DNA from: Phoronis australis
Lineage: Eukaryota > Phoronida > Phoronidae
DNA: 29,307 bases
NCBI GenBank assembly: GCA_002633005.1
Contig: NMRA01000942.1
Location: 58,371-87,677 of the forward strand
Direction: 5' to 3'
This document shows positions 10,585 to 20,359 of the stretch, piece by piece. Made by a program: the position numbers and the translations under genes. Positions within the stretch are counted from its first letter, which is position 1. Each line of letters begins with the position of its first letter. A model generated the notes under the pieces. The model saw only the letters and a program-made list of their open reading frames with translations. It was not told the origin of the DNA and made no database searches.

Positions 10585-11990
10585 GCCACTAAGAGGCTAT
10601 AAGTGCAAAACAACATAACTGCCACAAAGAGCCACCAAAGTAGATAAAGTCATCGGAAAATCATCGTCAGACTTCCTTTTACAATTAGGAACATAAATGC
10701 CAATTTCCACAATCATCCTTAGAGTGTTTTGGTTGACACAAAGGCAGACGTCAAATAACAAGACTAGAAAACAGTAAAAATGGCCAAAAAATGGCGCAAA
10801 ATGCCTCGAATTTTACCGAAAACCGGATGATAGCGTCACCTCAGTAATAGATGCCTAACTGCCAAATTTCATGAAAATCCATTGACGATCCCTTAAGATA
10901 CAGAGGTAAACGTAAAAAAACTAAAATTGCCACTAGGGGGCACACTGGTAGCCCGATCCGTCCGAAAGTCCGTCATCCTCTGTAGTCAACTTCATATAAA
11001 TACACCAGCAAAATTCAATAAAGATCCTGAAGAGCATTCATGAGATACAGCCATGGGCGCAAAAACAAACAAAACTGCCACCAGGAGGAGTCATAGTATT
11101 CCAAGTCATCGGAAAATCATCGTCAGCCGCCCTCGTCACAGTAAGAACATATATGCCAACTTTCAAAATCATACCTAGAGCGGTTTGGTTGATAGAACGG
11201 CGGACGCCAAAAAAAACAGACTCGAAAACAGTAAAAATGGCCACTATTTGGCGCAAAGTACCCCGAATCCGTCCGAAAATGGGGGGATGGCATCATCTCA
11301 CTAATAGATGTCTAAGTGTCAAATTTTATGAAAATCCGTTGAAGACCTCCAAATCTACAGAGTGAAGCCTAAAAAATTAAAATTGCCACTAGGGGGCACA
11401 CCAGTAGTAGGAGAGGTCCGAAATTCCTTGTCATCTGTTGTCACCTTCATGGGAACACATATGCCAAATCGCATTAAGATCCTGTGAAAGGTTTGAGAAA
11501 TACAGCCAAGGGCGCAAAAACAAACAAAAATGCCACCAGGAGGCGCCACAGTTGACGAAGTCGTCGAAAAAACATCGTCAGTCGCCCTCTTAGTCTTCAC
11601 AGTAAGAACATATATGCTAATTTTCAAAATCATCCCTAGAGCGGCTTGGTTGATAGAACGGCAGACGCCAAAAAACAGACTCGAAAACAGTAAAAATGGC
11701 CACTTTCTGGCGCAAAGTGCCCCGAATCCGTCCGAAAATGGGAGGATGGCATCATCTCACTAATAGATGCCTAACTTCCAAATTTTATGAAAATCCGTTG
11801 AGGACATCCGAAGATACAGAGGTAAAAAATGAAATTACCACTAGGGGGCACACCGGTAGTCAGAGAGGACTGAAATTCGTCGTCGTCCGTTGTCAGCTTC
11901 ATAGGAACACATCTGCCAAATCTCATCAAGTTCCTGTGAGGGGTTTAAGAGATACAGCTGCAGACGCCGGACAGACAGAGATGACGGCAA
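10585..11990 (+). repeat. Tandem array, about 454-bp period, roughly 3 units
   Basis: Landmarks recur at even spacing. GCCACTAGGGGG (or ACCACTAGGGGG) starts at 10929, 11385 and 11837 (spacings 456 and 452). GCCACCAGGAGG starts at 11077 and 11532 (455), with a degenerate relative at 10621. AACAGTAAAAATGGCC and GAACATATATGCC also recur. The first unit (10585-10928) is more diverged and appears to lack about 110 bases between its two motif positions. The ORFs within it are repeat translations. Confidence 0.85.
10929..11851 (+). promoter_or_regulatory. Cluster of CTCF-like motifs in the tandem array
   Basis: GCCACTAGGGGGCAC at 10929-10943 and 11385-11399, and ACCACTAGGGGGCAC at 11837-11851, match the well-known CTCF core (CCAS[CT]AG[GA][GT]GGC). 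GCCACCAGGAGGCGC at 11532-11546 is a near match, and 11077-11091 is a weaker copy. All lie on the plus strand with the same orientation. Binding is inference: the motif matches the bilaterian CTCF consensus, but the presence of CTCF in this organism is unknown. Confidence 0.45.
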
Positions 11991-11991
11991 C

Positions 11992-12021
11992 ATGCGCCCA
12001 CATATAAATATGTGGGCGCAT
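11992..12021. repeat. 30-base perfect palindrome at the element's right end
   Basis: Arms of 14 bases (ATGCGCCCACATAT and its exact reverse complement) flank a 2-base centre. The arm contains the TGCGCCCAC sequence found at the left ends at 10387 and 13282. It may be two element termini meeting head to head, or a terminal hairpin. No Helitron-type CTRR follows it. Confidence 0.85.
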
Positions 12022-13276
12022 AAAAATGGTATGCACTGTATTAACATAAACTGTTTTGGTAGCCTCCGATTTTATTAGTTTCAGTGTATCTATTCTTACA
12101 GGGGCCACCTAGGACCACCCGTTTTCTTAACACGTTATTGTATTGTGTTTTTAAATAAACGCTTTTCTCTCTCTCTCTCTCAATGGAGTTAGTACTGACA
12201 GAGTCCATACATTAACAATTAATGGTTGATACGGAAAAGTGCAAAGATAAATGCACCGTTTCTTGTTTTCTTCGTCATTCACGCCCAAAGTTCATCATAC
12301 GGAACCCTGCAAACCACGGGCAATACTACAATTCTGGCTCTACCTGATATCATACACAGATACAAACAAATATTTCTTAACTTTTGAGGAATACATTTGT
12401 CTGTTGTCGGCGATAACGTAAGATATACACCTTAATTAAAGAAAAAAATTAGCAGATGTTGCGAATGGACCCTACATAGGAACTGCAACCTTACCAGAAA
12501 AAGTTGAAATTTCCGGAGTAAGAGGAAATGGATGTCTAGTTTTCCAAAATTAGCCTGTAATCCCTTAAATCGTTCTTTAAACAAACCTTTAAAAGTGGCT
12601 TACGTTTTATTTATGAAAAAGCTCGGCATTTACATTTTGGATTACAAAATCGTAGTGACCTATTCCGGGAGCTGCGTGTAGTAAAAGTCCAATAAAATAC
12701 GTAAAGATTAACAGAGATTCAATCAAGTGTGCGTCAAGGTGATAACGCTTCACCTTACACGCTGACATAACTAAACTACTCCAAAGTAAATGTAATTTCT
12801 GTTTTTGTTCTAATTTATTTGAAATGAAACTAAGCACGATTCATAATGTAATTATGTTTTCAGTAGGAAATGTCTGGCAATTTGATATAGGCCACAAGAT
12901 TTTCTGCCCAGCGGTATGAAAACAGCCAGGTGTTTCAAGAAAAAGCCCCAGTTTAATTAAGAAAGTTACAAAATTGTCAAACACCAACAGGATAATTTAT
13001 ATAACTAGTGCTTTGATCGAACTGTGGAAATTTGCGAGCTCGTCAATGTGGGCGAAAGCCATTGTTGAGAAACCCATGCGACTGCAGTGGCCCAGATCGC
13101 AGCAACGATGGATTGCTCAGCAGCCTACGTGAGAGTTATTTTTGCCCAGTCAGGCAGAGTGCTTGAAAGATAAGTTGCTTGTTGTGTTAGCCGACTCAAA
13201 ACTTTTAGGATAATGATATGGGGTGGAATTTTGCATGCTGAAAGAACAAACTTTTTTACAAGAGTTATGCGTAACG
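12022..13276. other. Non-coding stretch with a (CT)n tract
   Basis: No gene is supported. An AATAAA followed by a short (CT)n run at about 12166-12181 could be the 3' end of a degraded retroposed copy. The frames at 12607-12837 and elsewhere show no recognisable protein. Confidence 0.5.
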
Positions 13277-13500
13277 TTGAAATGCGCCCACGACCGACTC
13301 CGCAAATACTGTTGTTTTTTGGTGTTGATTTGTATCATTAAATGGCAAAAAATACATTAAACCATTAAAAGATGGCGGTGACATCTCTCAAAACTGTTTG
13401 TAATTTCATCAAGGAGCTCCAAAGGTACAAAACAAACGCAAAAATTCGGTTAGGAACCACACTGCCATAGATGCGACAATGTCACTTGGGGGGGGGGCAG
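13277..13500. mobile_element. Divergent copy of the TGCGCCCAC-ended element, left part
   Basis: The block TTGAAATGCGCCCACGA matches the left edge at 10382-10398. What follows has a weakly similar layout (a GATGGCG phrase, then ATTTCATCAAGGAGCTCC and an AACCACACTGCC phrase) and then a G-run at about 13490. No right end was identified. Confidence 0.4.
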
Positions 13501-14172
13501 ATCATCTGAATAATGTCAAGGGAGAACGAAAGAGAAAAAATCCTGATTAGAGAGACCCGTTTATTTTTTTAACAATACAGTTTACAAGTAAAACAAAGGC
13601 AATGGAATACAATACTAAATGTGATATTACAGAACACTCTTTGGAAAACACACAACGTCCTTGCAGACAACGGCGAGCATTGTCGATTTGTAACAAAATC
13701 CTTAAAACACAACGGATTCCGTTGTTTTACAGATCTGGTCAAAGCTGGTAACTTAAAGATGCTTATCTTGCCTACTAGACTAAGTTACTTCTATCTCGTC
13801 CAACCATAGCTTACAAAGTGTGTTGACAATCGACAATATGTCCCTTTAAAACATCAACATCATTCATTAACAATGTACAAAATTAGCTGCAGCATTACAA
13901 TATTCAATAAACAATATGCATAGGTTAAACCACAAACATGCGAATACTACTGCGATATACCAACTCGAATTTGTTTTATCTGGGAATGCTCCAACTCAAA
14001 TGAAATGAATTCTCGAAACGATATGGCAGTAGTATTCCTAGGTATGTGGGATAACCAATAGAATGCAGTTAAGATAATCCTCCAATGAGTCTTGTCCATT
14101 TTTCATTCGTTGATTGGTTGAACTCACAGGCAGTTCTTAGAGGCCCGTACAAAAGAAAGGTAGTCACACATC
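13501..14172. other. Non-coding stretch
   Basis: This is AT-rich sequence with scattered short frames (one of 62 codons at 13621). I recognise nothing in it. Confidence 0.5.
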
Positions 14173-14707
14173 CTTTTGAGAGAAAGATGTCTGATCAGAA
14201 TCTACATGCAATTATGGCCAACTAATATAACTGGCTACTGATTGCAATTCATAACAAAATTCAAACGTTTCCAATTAAATGGTTTGTGTCAATTTCCTTA
14301 AAATGTGCTTTAATCCCTTTCCATTTTCAGAAACGGCAGGCATAGCTGACGAGTGATCACTGAATAAAATCATGGAGTTGCCAAGGAAAAGGCAAGACAC
14401 AGAAGAACAAGAACCAAAATTTTTGCCACGCATTGAGCAACATAGCAGACCAATAAGAGCTGTGAATATTGTGTGTTAACAGTACCCACCAAAAGAAACT
14501 GGAAATTAGCATGTGTTCCTACTGGGAAGACAACAACTGGCTTGAATTGTCATACAAAACTACTTTGCCGTCCCCTTGTGGTCCCTTTTGTAGGGAAAGC
14601 GGCCTTGTGTACTCAAAACCTTGCAGGATCTTCATAAAAATTGTTATCCTTTTCCTATCAAGACGGAAACTGGTTAATTTTTGCATGATTTCTTTCCATC
14701 TGCGGAA
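14173..14707 (+). repeat. Direct repeat copy 1, ending at an N
   Basis: This 535-base block is repeated nearly identically at 14964-15491. The copies differ by a few substitutions and a 7-base deletion in copy 2. Copy 1 ends exactly where the single N at 14708 begins, while copy 2 continues into gag-like sequence. That pattern suggests an assembly join, not a biological edge. A minus-strand frame (14519-14707) stays open in both copies but is not recognised. Confidence 0.9.
14372..14479 (+). CDS. Small ORF behind a strong splice acceptor
   Basis: A good acceptor (CTTTCCATTTTCAG) ends about 40 bases upstream. The ATG has a favourable context (AAAATCATGG). It encodes 35 residues starting MELPRKRQDTEEQEPKF, a basic then acidic composition. 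It could be a first coding exon that splices out at ATT|GTGTGT before the stop. In copy 2 (ATG at 15163) the 7-base deletion shifts the frame. No homologue is recognised, so it may be an element leader ORF. Confidence 0.25.
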   Translation: MELPRKRQDTEEQEPKFLPRIEQHSRPIRAVNIVC

Positions 14708-14708
14708 N
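14708..14708. other. Single unresolved base (N) at a duplication edge
   Basis: This N follows directly after the last base shared between the two direct-repeat copies. It probably marks a contig or haplotype join. Confidence 0.8.
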
Positions 14709-14830
14709 AAAGATTTCGGTGGATTAATCGGCACAAGACCTGCATATGCATACGTATATAGCCCCATTGTATGATCTGTGTAGGCCTAACGGTAATAAAT
14801 CTTAGCCTGTTAGTTGTTGCGGTTTTAGTC

Positions 14831-14955
14831 CCCGGCGGTCCTGTTTTGTGGTGGGGCGGTCATGTTTTTGGGTGCGTCAGTCCCATTTTCTGGTGCGGTG
14901 GTCCCATTTGATCCCCGGAGGTCCTGTTTAGAGGACCGGCGGTCATGTTGTTTCT
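14831..14955 (+). repeat. Degenerate minisatellite, about 20-22-bp unit
   Basis: About six imperfect units resemble GGCGGTCCTGTTTTGTGGTG (variants GGCGGTCATGTTTTTGGGTG and GGAGGTCCTGTTTAGAGGACC). It is GC-richer than its surroundings and separates the two 530-base direct repeats. Confidence 0.75.
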
Positions 14956-14963
14956 CACCCGTG

Positions 14964-15491
14964 CTTTTGAGAGAAAGATGTCTGATCAGAATCTACATGC
15001 AATTATGGCCAACTAATATAACTGGCTACTGATTGCAATTCATAACAAAATTCAAACGTTTCCAATTAAATGGTTTGTGTCAATTTCTTTAAAATATGCT
15101 TTAATCACTTTCCATTTTCAGATCGGGCAGACATAGCTGACGAGTGATCACTGAATAAAATCATGGAGTTGCCAAGGAAAAGGCAGAAGAACAAGAACCA
15201 AAATTTTTGCCATGCATTGAGCAACATAGCAGACCAATAAGAGCTGTGAATATTGTGTGTTAACAGTACCCACCAAAAGAAACTGGAAATTAGCATGTGT
15301 TCCTACTGGGAAGACAACAACTGGCTTGAATTATCATACAAAACTACTTTGCCGTCCCCTTGTGGTCCCTTTTGTAGGGAAAGCGGCCTTGTGTACTCAA
15401 AACCTTGCAGGATCTTCATAAAAATTGTTATCCTTTTCCTATCAAGATGGAAACTGGTTAATTTTTGCATGATTTCTTTCCATCTGCGGAA
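14964..15491 (+). repeat. Direct repeat copy 2, leading into gag-like sequence
   Basis: This matches 14173-14707. It continues without a break into the coiled-coil and gag-like region, so the repeated block may be the leader or long-terminal region of that retroelement. Copy 2 has a 7-base deletion relative to copy 1 (after GGAAAAGGCA). Confidence 0.9.
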
Positions 15492-16048
15492 GCTGTTCCA
15501 GTTAAGTTTCCGCCCGTCAAAAAACCAAAGAGTTGACCCTGAGGTGGGAAGATTCAAACTGGAGCATAGAAAGTTAGAGTTAAGGCATAGCGAGAAATAG
15601 ACAGTTTGAACTAGAGCAGAGAGCTATTGAGACAGGGGAAAGGGAAGAGGAGACTTGCAAGTAGTCACCCCTCTGGCGGTCATTCCCACGCTTTTGTAGC
15701 AAGTAGGGACATTTGTATGGTTCCACCATTTGACGAAACTGAAGTCGGTAAGTATTTTCAACACTTTGAGAAGGTAGCCAATACCTTGAATTGGCCTAGA
15801 CAATGTTGGTCTATCGTGTTGCAAACTGTAGTCAAGGGAAAAGTCCTACAAGCCTATTCTGTTTTAAAGACGCCTCTGACTACGATACAGTGAAACAAGC
15901 TATTCTCAAAGCTTATGAATTAGTACCCGAGGCATATAGTCAGATGTATGTAGATGTAAAGAAAATCACTATGACCAAGAAATACTCATTCAGGGACAGC
16001 CTGATAGATGCTGTCATTGACAGGGTGGAGGAAGGTAATATTATTTGA
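15492..16048 (+). pseudogene. Retrotransposon gag fragment (Ty3/gypsy-like), frameshifted
   Basis: The plus strand encodes a charged, probably coiled-coil segment (FELEQRAIETGEREEETCK, one frame), then a gag-like domain from about 15717 with motif VPPFDETEVGKYFQHFEKVA. After a frame change near 15865 it continues in another frame with SDYDTVKQAILKAYELVPEA. This motif order is characteristic of gag proteins from LTR retrotransposons in many invertebrates and fish. Internal stops separate the coiled-coil part from the domain, and similarity fades after about 15945. No protease, reverse transcriptase or integrase follows, so this is a decayed, truncated copy. The last frame ends just after EEG at a possible donor (GAAG|GTAATA). 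Confidence 0.75.
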
Positions 16049-16467
16049 ACACACAATAAACATGTACCTTGGACATCCCGTCATACAAGTAGCATAAACC
16101 ATTGTTTTGTCAGGAGCGACTTATTAAGTTTGCTCACTTATAACGTTCTTTTCAAGACACAAGGCACTTATACTTCCTGCAATTAGGCTGGTTAAAATGA
16201 ACTTCAGATACAACGAGTTTTTTTTTAAAGTTTTGGGAGGGTTTGTTACAACATGATTTGACTGTGTGTAAGATAGATTGTTGACCTTTCTCTACATTAA
16301 AGGACGTGTACAAGCCAAGTGGTAAGAGTGTGCCTTCTACAGCTTAGTTTTAACCCTAGTGATGGGTTATGTAATGGCAGTGGCCTTTCTAACTCTAATT
16401 TATAGATGCTTTTTCTGAGGGTCTACTTTGATGCTCCATGTTCTCTAACTATTTGTGTCACTGTTGA
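16049..16467. other. Non-coding stretch after the gag fragment
   Basis: I see no gene here. There are T-rich tracts and no clear repeat edge. Upstream exons of the homeodomain-like gene could lie here but were not found. Confidence 0.45.
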
Positions 16468-16596
16468 GTGACTGCACAAGCATTCTGGGAACTAGTTATT
16501 GGTGAATGTGCATGCACAAAAACTTTGAAAACTTTGAATTCCCCTATGGTCGTTGATATGGCAGCACGTTTAGGTTGTGGTGCGAAGCGGATAAAG
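16468..16596 (+). CDS. Homeodomain-like HTH, upstream exon (start uncertain)
   Basis: The open frame ends ...MVVDMAARLGCGAKRIK at a donor (AAAG|GTGAGA). Placing the final K at homeodomain position 46 aligns Leu26, Ala35, Leu38 and Ile45 with conserved core positions of helices 2 and 3. Helix 1 is not recognisable: expected Leu16 and Phe20 are Glu and Thr, so the true 5' boundary may lie inside this frame, for example after CTAG at about 16493. The next exon (17362) completes helix 3. It may be a host regulator or a DNA-binding domain of a domesticated or decayed transposon. Confidence 0.45.
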
Positions 16597-17361
16597 GTGA
16601 GATTTATTAAACCTACACCAGAGTTCAGATTATGTAGGCAAATGTGCTTGCGGTCCTTTCAGTATTAGAAAAATTCAAATGAAATGTATGAGACGACATC
16701 ATCAGAAGCATATTTAAATTATCATTTTATCTATTTTCCTGGAGATGAAGGTTGGAAGGTGTACAGCGGGAAGAACTCCAGGAATTTGAGAGGCAATTAA
16801 GTAATTCACGTTACTGCTGTCACTTTGTTTAGTCAAATGGTAATGGACAGTTTGCAAAACTGATTCACTGCTCCAATGCAGACCTGCTACTTAGGTTTAC
16901 TTGCGGTTTGACAATTGATAGTTTTGTTGCAATCCAAATGGAACCCCCCTGGAATATGTCATCATCAGCGCTATTACATTTGCTGTTTTGGCATTTCTTC
17001 TGGAAATTAATCACACTTCTGCCACTGCTTAAGTTTGGTAGCTCAATTTAGTGCCGTCCACACGCAGACTTACCTAGAACAAGTTACTCCTATCTGAATT
17101 GTCCCTAGATTTGAGGGCTGTCTGGACGCTATTCAAACTAGCGCAACTAGCCCCACTTGATGCATCTTAGTCAACCTTATCGAGGTAGGGTAAGTGCGCC
17201 ACTTCTTATCGCTGTATGGCACCCCAGATGTGCGCGTGTGCGTGGACGGATTTTAAAATTGGACTAAGTTGCACCTGTGCAAGTTGTTCTAGGGTAGGCT
17301 GTGTTTTGATCGTTACATTGTACTTGTTTATTCAGATTAATTACTTGTTTTGTTTTGCTAG

Positions 17362-17469
17362 AACTGGATCAGTAACTATCGGAAGCAGGTTGAGGGGAGG
17401 ACATATAACAGAAAAAAGTCCCTATACATTAAGGGCAAGAGCTCTTTTAATCAGTTTGTGAAGAAAAAA
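17362..17469 (+). CDS. Homeodomain-like HTH, recognition-helix exon
   Basis: This 108-base phase-0 exon (36 codons) is bounded by a strong acceptor (TTGTTTTGTTTTGCTAG) and a strong donor (AAA|GTGAGT). It begins NWISNYRKQVEG, followed by a basic tail (RKKSLYIKGKSS and a C-terminal VKKK). Joined in phase to the exon ending at 16596, the junction reads RIK|NWISNYRKQ. This carries the homeodomain hallmarks Trp48, Asn51 and Arg53, with Ile in place of Phe49. The intron falls at the 46/47 site used by many homeobox genes. The family beyond that is unknown. Confidence 0.55.
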
Positions 17470-17733
17470 GTGAGTATCCTCAGGTGGCATTAGGTAACTA
17501 CATAGCTTTTTTCTGTATGCACATTTTCTTGCCTTGCTACGATTTACTTAGAGTTTTGTCTGAATTCAATGAAAACTTTCTTTCTTGTGACTGAATTCAC
17601 AGGCTTTGATGCTTACTCTTTTCAGAATGGGTTTCATAAATTTATTGTAGGTGCATTTCAATGTATTTGATTTGTAGGGTTGATAGTGAGATTTTTTTGC
17701 ATTTGGATACCTTAATATAGATATGTGTGTTAC

Positions 17734-17743
17734 TATGTATATG

Positions 17744-17809
<66 letters not shown>
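17734..17809. repeat. (TATGTA)n / (AT)n microsatellite
   Basis: A few TATGTA units grade into about 50 bases of pure AT dinucleotide. This lies in the presumed intron downstream of the homeodomain-like exon. Confidence 0.95.
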
Positions 17810-17810
<1 letters not shown>

Positions 17811-18483
17811 AATGTCATGTCTGTTACCTTTTAAGTAACAAAATTTTTATTTTAAGGAGGGTAGTATTGCGAAAAATCTGAAAGTTCATTTTTTCTTCAA
17901 TTATGTACTGTACATAGAAATGTAAAGCATGCTTTCTATGCATTAGGAACCTCTGCAGTAAATTAACTATGCCGTATATGTAATTGGTTCTGACCCAAAA
18001 GACAGCTTTGTAAACAAAAAATGACAGACAAGCAGAGAAGTAAACCATGGCTGTGCTGCCAAATCTCACATTTTGTTAGAGATAAATATAGATCTTTAGT
18101 CTGAAACAAAGCGGAATTCTTTTTCCTGATGACTGTACTCTAAAAGCGCTTGCAACTTATAGCAGTGGGCATTCTCTTAAATTGCTGGCATCAGTCGAGT
18201 AGACTGAAAAACACCCACTATTCAGTGAAAAATGGTCCTGCAATAAAAATCACAAACGATAAAATTCAATGTTTATTGAAATTATCAAGCCAAGTATTTG
18301 TTAAAGACATGGACGAACCTCTCAAGGTGTCCCTCTACGAAAGAAAGATATCGAAAGCAATGTCTATTTGCTGAAATACTTCCATGAATGCGGCATATGT
18401 CAGAATGGGATGTGCAGTACCATTTGGCAAAAAGGGAAAGGTGCTTCATGGTACCCTTATTAGTTTTTCTCATTTTCTAACAG

Positions 18484-18618
18484 TCAGAGTTAAAGAGAGC
18501 AAGAGAAATAATGTATAAGGTGGATACAAAAAGTAGACAGTTACCACCTTCTGAACTCAGGGCCAGCACAATAAGCTCTAGTCTTGGTACAAAGCTGTAC
18601 AGCTTTGCGCCGATGCGG
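18484..18618 (+). CDS. Candidate internal exon of the homeodomain-like gene
   Basis: The acceptor is very good (TTTTTCTCATTTTCTAACAG) and the donor is CGG|GTAAAA. The 135-base block is fully open in phase 0 (45 codons). It begins SELKRAREIMYKVDTKSRQL and is rich in Lys/Arg then Ser, ending YSFAPMR. Its phase is compatible with direct joining to the exon ending at 17469. I do not recognise the peptide. Codon composition looks protein-like, and the exon model depends on splice signals only. Confidence 0.4.
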
Positions 18619-18953
18619 GTAAAAAAACTGATCAGAAAAAATATGACACAAAATCAGTGTCATCAAAAATTTTTGCACTTATTTGAATAAATAAAATTAT
18701 TTCCTGGTTTTGGAAAAATTGGTGTTCTACCATTATTCTGCTGTTAAAGTTGTGGAGGGATTTTCTGTGTCTGCTTTTGGCGCCATGAAATATTGTGTCA
18801 CCTATTGGCCAGTTTCTTTTGCGCCGATTCTTCAATCAACTGTTGTTCTTTCATGAGGTTATGTACACGTCACCACAAACTGGTTTCACACCATTTTAAG
18901 TTTTTAGAATTTTGATACCAGCAAACCCAATTTCAGAAGAAATTTAGCTGCTG

Positions 18954-19034
18954 CCAAGCTATCATTATCTCCCAAGAGATGTCCCAAATAATAAGGAAAT
19001 GGCGCGTGTGCATGTCACGAGGGTATTGCTTTCA
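18954..19034 (+). CDS. Weak candidate exon
   Basis: After an acceptor-like AAGAAATTTAG, a phase-0 frame begins LLPSYHYLPRDVPNNKEMA and runs to a possible donor (ACGAGG|GTATTG). It is open and protein-like but short. Its phase fits the exon ending at 18618 but not the following candidate at 19063. Confidence 0.2.
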
Positions 19035-19062
19035 AAATGAGGACATAACTTTTCTTTGTTAG

Positions 19063-19202
19063 AAAAGGCGGAGGATTATGCAAGCAAATGTTTATTAGAT
19101 TGTGTTCCACTTAAACATCTGCAACAGGCAAGGCGAGTGTCAGTTAATTTCCAGATTTTTCACGCCACCCATCTACATGTTGATACAGCCGTTTCACGAT
19201 AA
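19063..19202 (+). CDS. Candidate terminal exon
   Basis: A strong acceptor (AACTTTTCTTTGTTAG) precedes two leading bases and 45 codons (KAEDYASKCLLDCVPLKHLQ..., ending AVSR), then TAA at 19200-19202. No Met start is needed if it is spliced. It lies on the same strand as the homeodomain-like exons, but a connecting exon of the right phase was not found. No polyadenylation signal is obvious just downstream. Confidence 0.28.
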
Positions 19203-20274
19203 GGTAATGAGTAGAACTACCCTGCCTGTGAGAAATTTCGAGGTCTATGGCACATAGTTGTATTTTGACGATAGCCTTCATACAGCTAGCTGGCAGGCTA
19301 AATGAGCTGCTGGCCATGAATCGGAAGCAAATTATCCCTCACGAACTGACTAAACCATCAAAATCACGCTGCAATCAATATGTTTGCGTAGAGGGAGACC
19401 TCGGGTGGCCTGGGTGAGGATTTTTTCCACTAGCTCTATTCATTTGTCAATGGTCCCATATTGTCCACCTACAAGAGGTGCGACTGTGGTGGCCAAGTTT
19501 CACACGACATGAGTATTGACCTAAATGTGACTCAAAATTTACATGTGCAGATAAGAAATGGCTCAGTACCCGATTTTCAGGTGTTGAAGGACTATGCGGG
19601 AACATTTGTTTGAGTAGTTGAAAGGATTTAAGACTCCAACTATCTCAAAATGTGTCCATCTTCTACATCTGATTTAATTTAATTACGATAATTTGGCCAG
19701 AGTTAAGGATAATTTGCAGGACATCTTCCGGCCTACGCCAGAGAGCTAAGGCTACATTTGGGGTGCTGTTGCCTACGCCTACAGCAATGGTAAAAATTGA
19801 GTAAACGTGCCATTACACATTGGAAACTAGCTATTTTAAAGAGGGGGTCTGTTCAATGGACTTCTACCGGCGCTTACTAGTCCTAAAAGTAGCATACGTG
19901 GCACTAGTACCTAGGTATCATTTCAGGACAGACCCTAGGTAACAATGGAGTGGGTGGCTTACTTGGAGTTGGCCTCCATAACAACTTTGAACACAGCTCA
20001 TGATAAGGAATTGTTAAGGAATTTAATCAAAATATTCTTCACAACTCAAAACTTCCATCTTTTCCCACCATTTTACGAGTTTCTGGGGTCCACACAAAGC
20101 CGAAGAATTAGCACACTGCATACGAGTTTCTTGAAAATGGCGGTCCGAGAAAGTCACGCGGGAAACCTCGAGACATAGTAAAGGCAGTCACGACTATCGA
20201 ACCTGGTCACCGTTTGGCTAGAAGGCTTGAACGGTTAAGCACATGCTACAAATTTATAAAATTCGCAGGTCTGA
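19203..20274. other. Mostly non-coding, with one exon-like block
   Basis: A segment at about 19720-19788 has a good acceptor (ATAATTTGCAG), an open frame (SGLRQRAKATFGVLLPTPTA) and a GTAAAA donor, but no partner of matching phase. The 19945-20178 plus frame is unrecognised. A frame near 20180-20280 (TTIEPGHRLARRLERLS) could be an upstream remnant of the DUF6589-like region. Confidence 0.35.
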
Positions 20275-20313
20275 AAGCCGTAACGGCAACCTTTTCCGTT
20301 ACGGCTTAGACCT
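20269..20313. repeat. Strong imperfect hairpin
   Basis: AAGCCGTAACGG (20275-20286) and its exact reverse complement CCGTTACGGCTT (20296-20307) flank a 9-base loop. Pairing extends outward with a 2-base indel (AGGTCT and AGACCT), giving an arm of about 20 bp. It lies just upstream of the DUF6589-like remnant and could be an element terminus or a structured RNA. Confidence 0.8.
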
Positions 20314-20359
20314 TGTTACGGAGTATGGATCGGGTGCAAGAGGGGTGACCTGATTGAAG

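Larger units (their letters stand above)
10387..12021. mobile_element. Non-autonomous repetitive element with TGCGCCCAC ends and internal tandem units
   Basis: The left edge begins ATGCGCCCACGA at 10387. The right edge at 12012-12021 is TGTGGGCGCAT, its inverse. The same left edge, including the flanking TTGAA, recurs at 13277-13293, so this is a dispersed family boundary. The interior is a tandem array with phrases such as AAATTTCATGAAAATCC and GCCACTAGGGGGCAC repeated about every 454 bases. No transposase or other credible coding frame is present. It is probably a non-autonomous transposon or a satellite-like derivative. Exact ends are unsure because the flanking TTGAA is also shared. Confidence 0.45.

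Noticed and set aside
10585-11990. CRISPR-like or protein-coding reading of the tandem array
   Set aside because: The units are about 454 bp and uniformly repeated, with no short repeat/spacer alternation. The ORFs differ between units and follow no common frame.
11992-12021. Helitron 3' end
   Set aside because: The hairpin is present, but it is not followed by CTRR, and the matching left end is an inverted repeat, which Helitrons lack.
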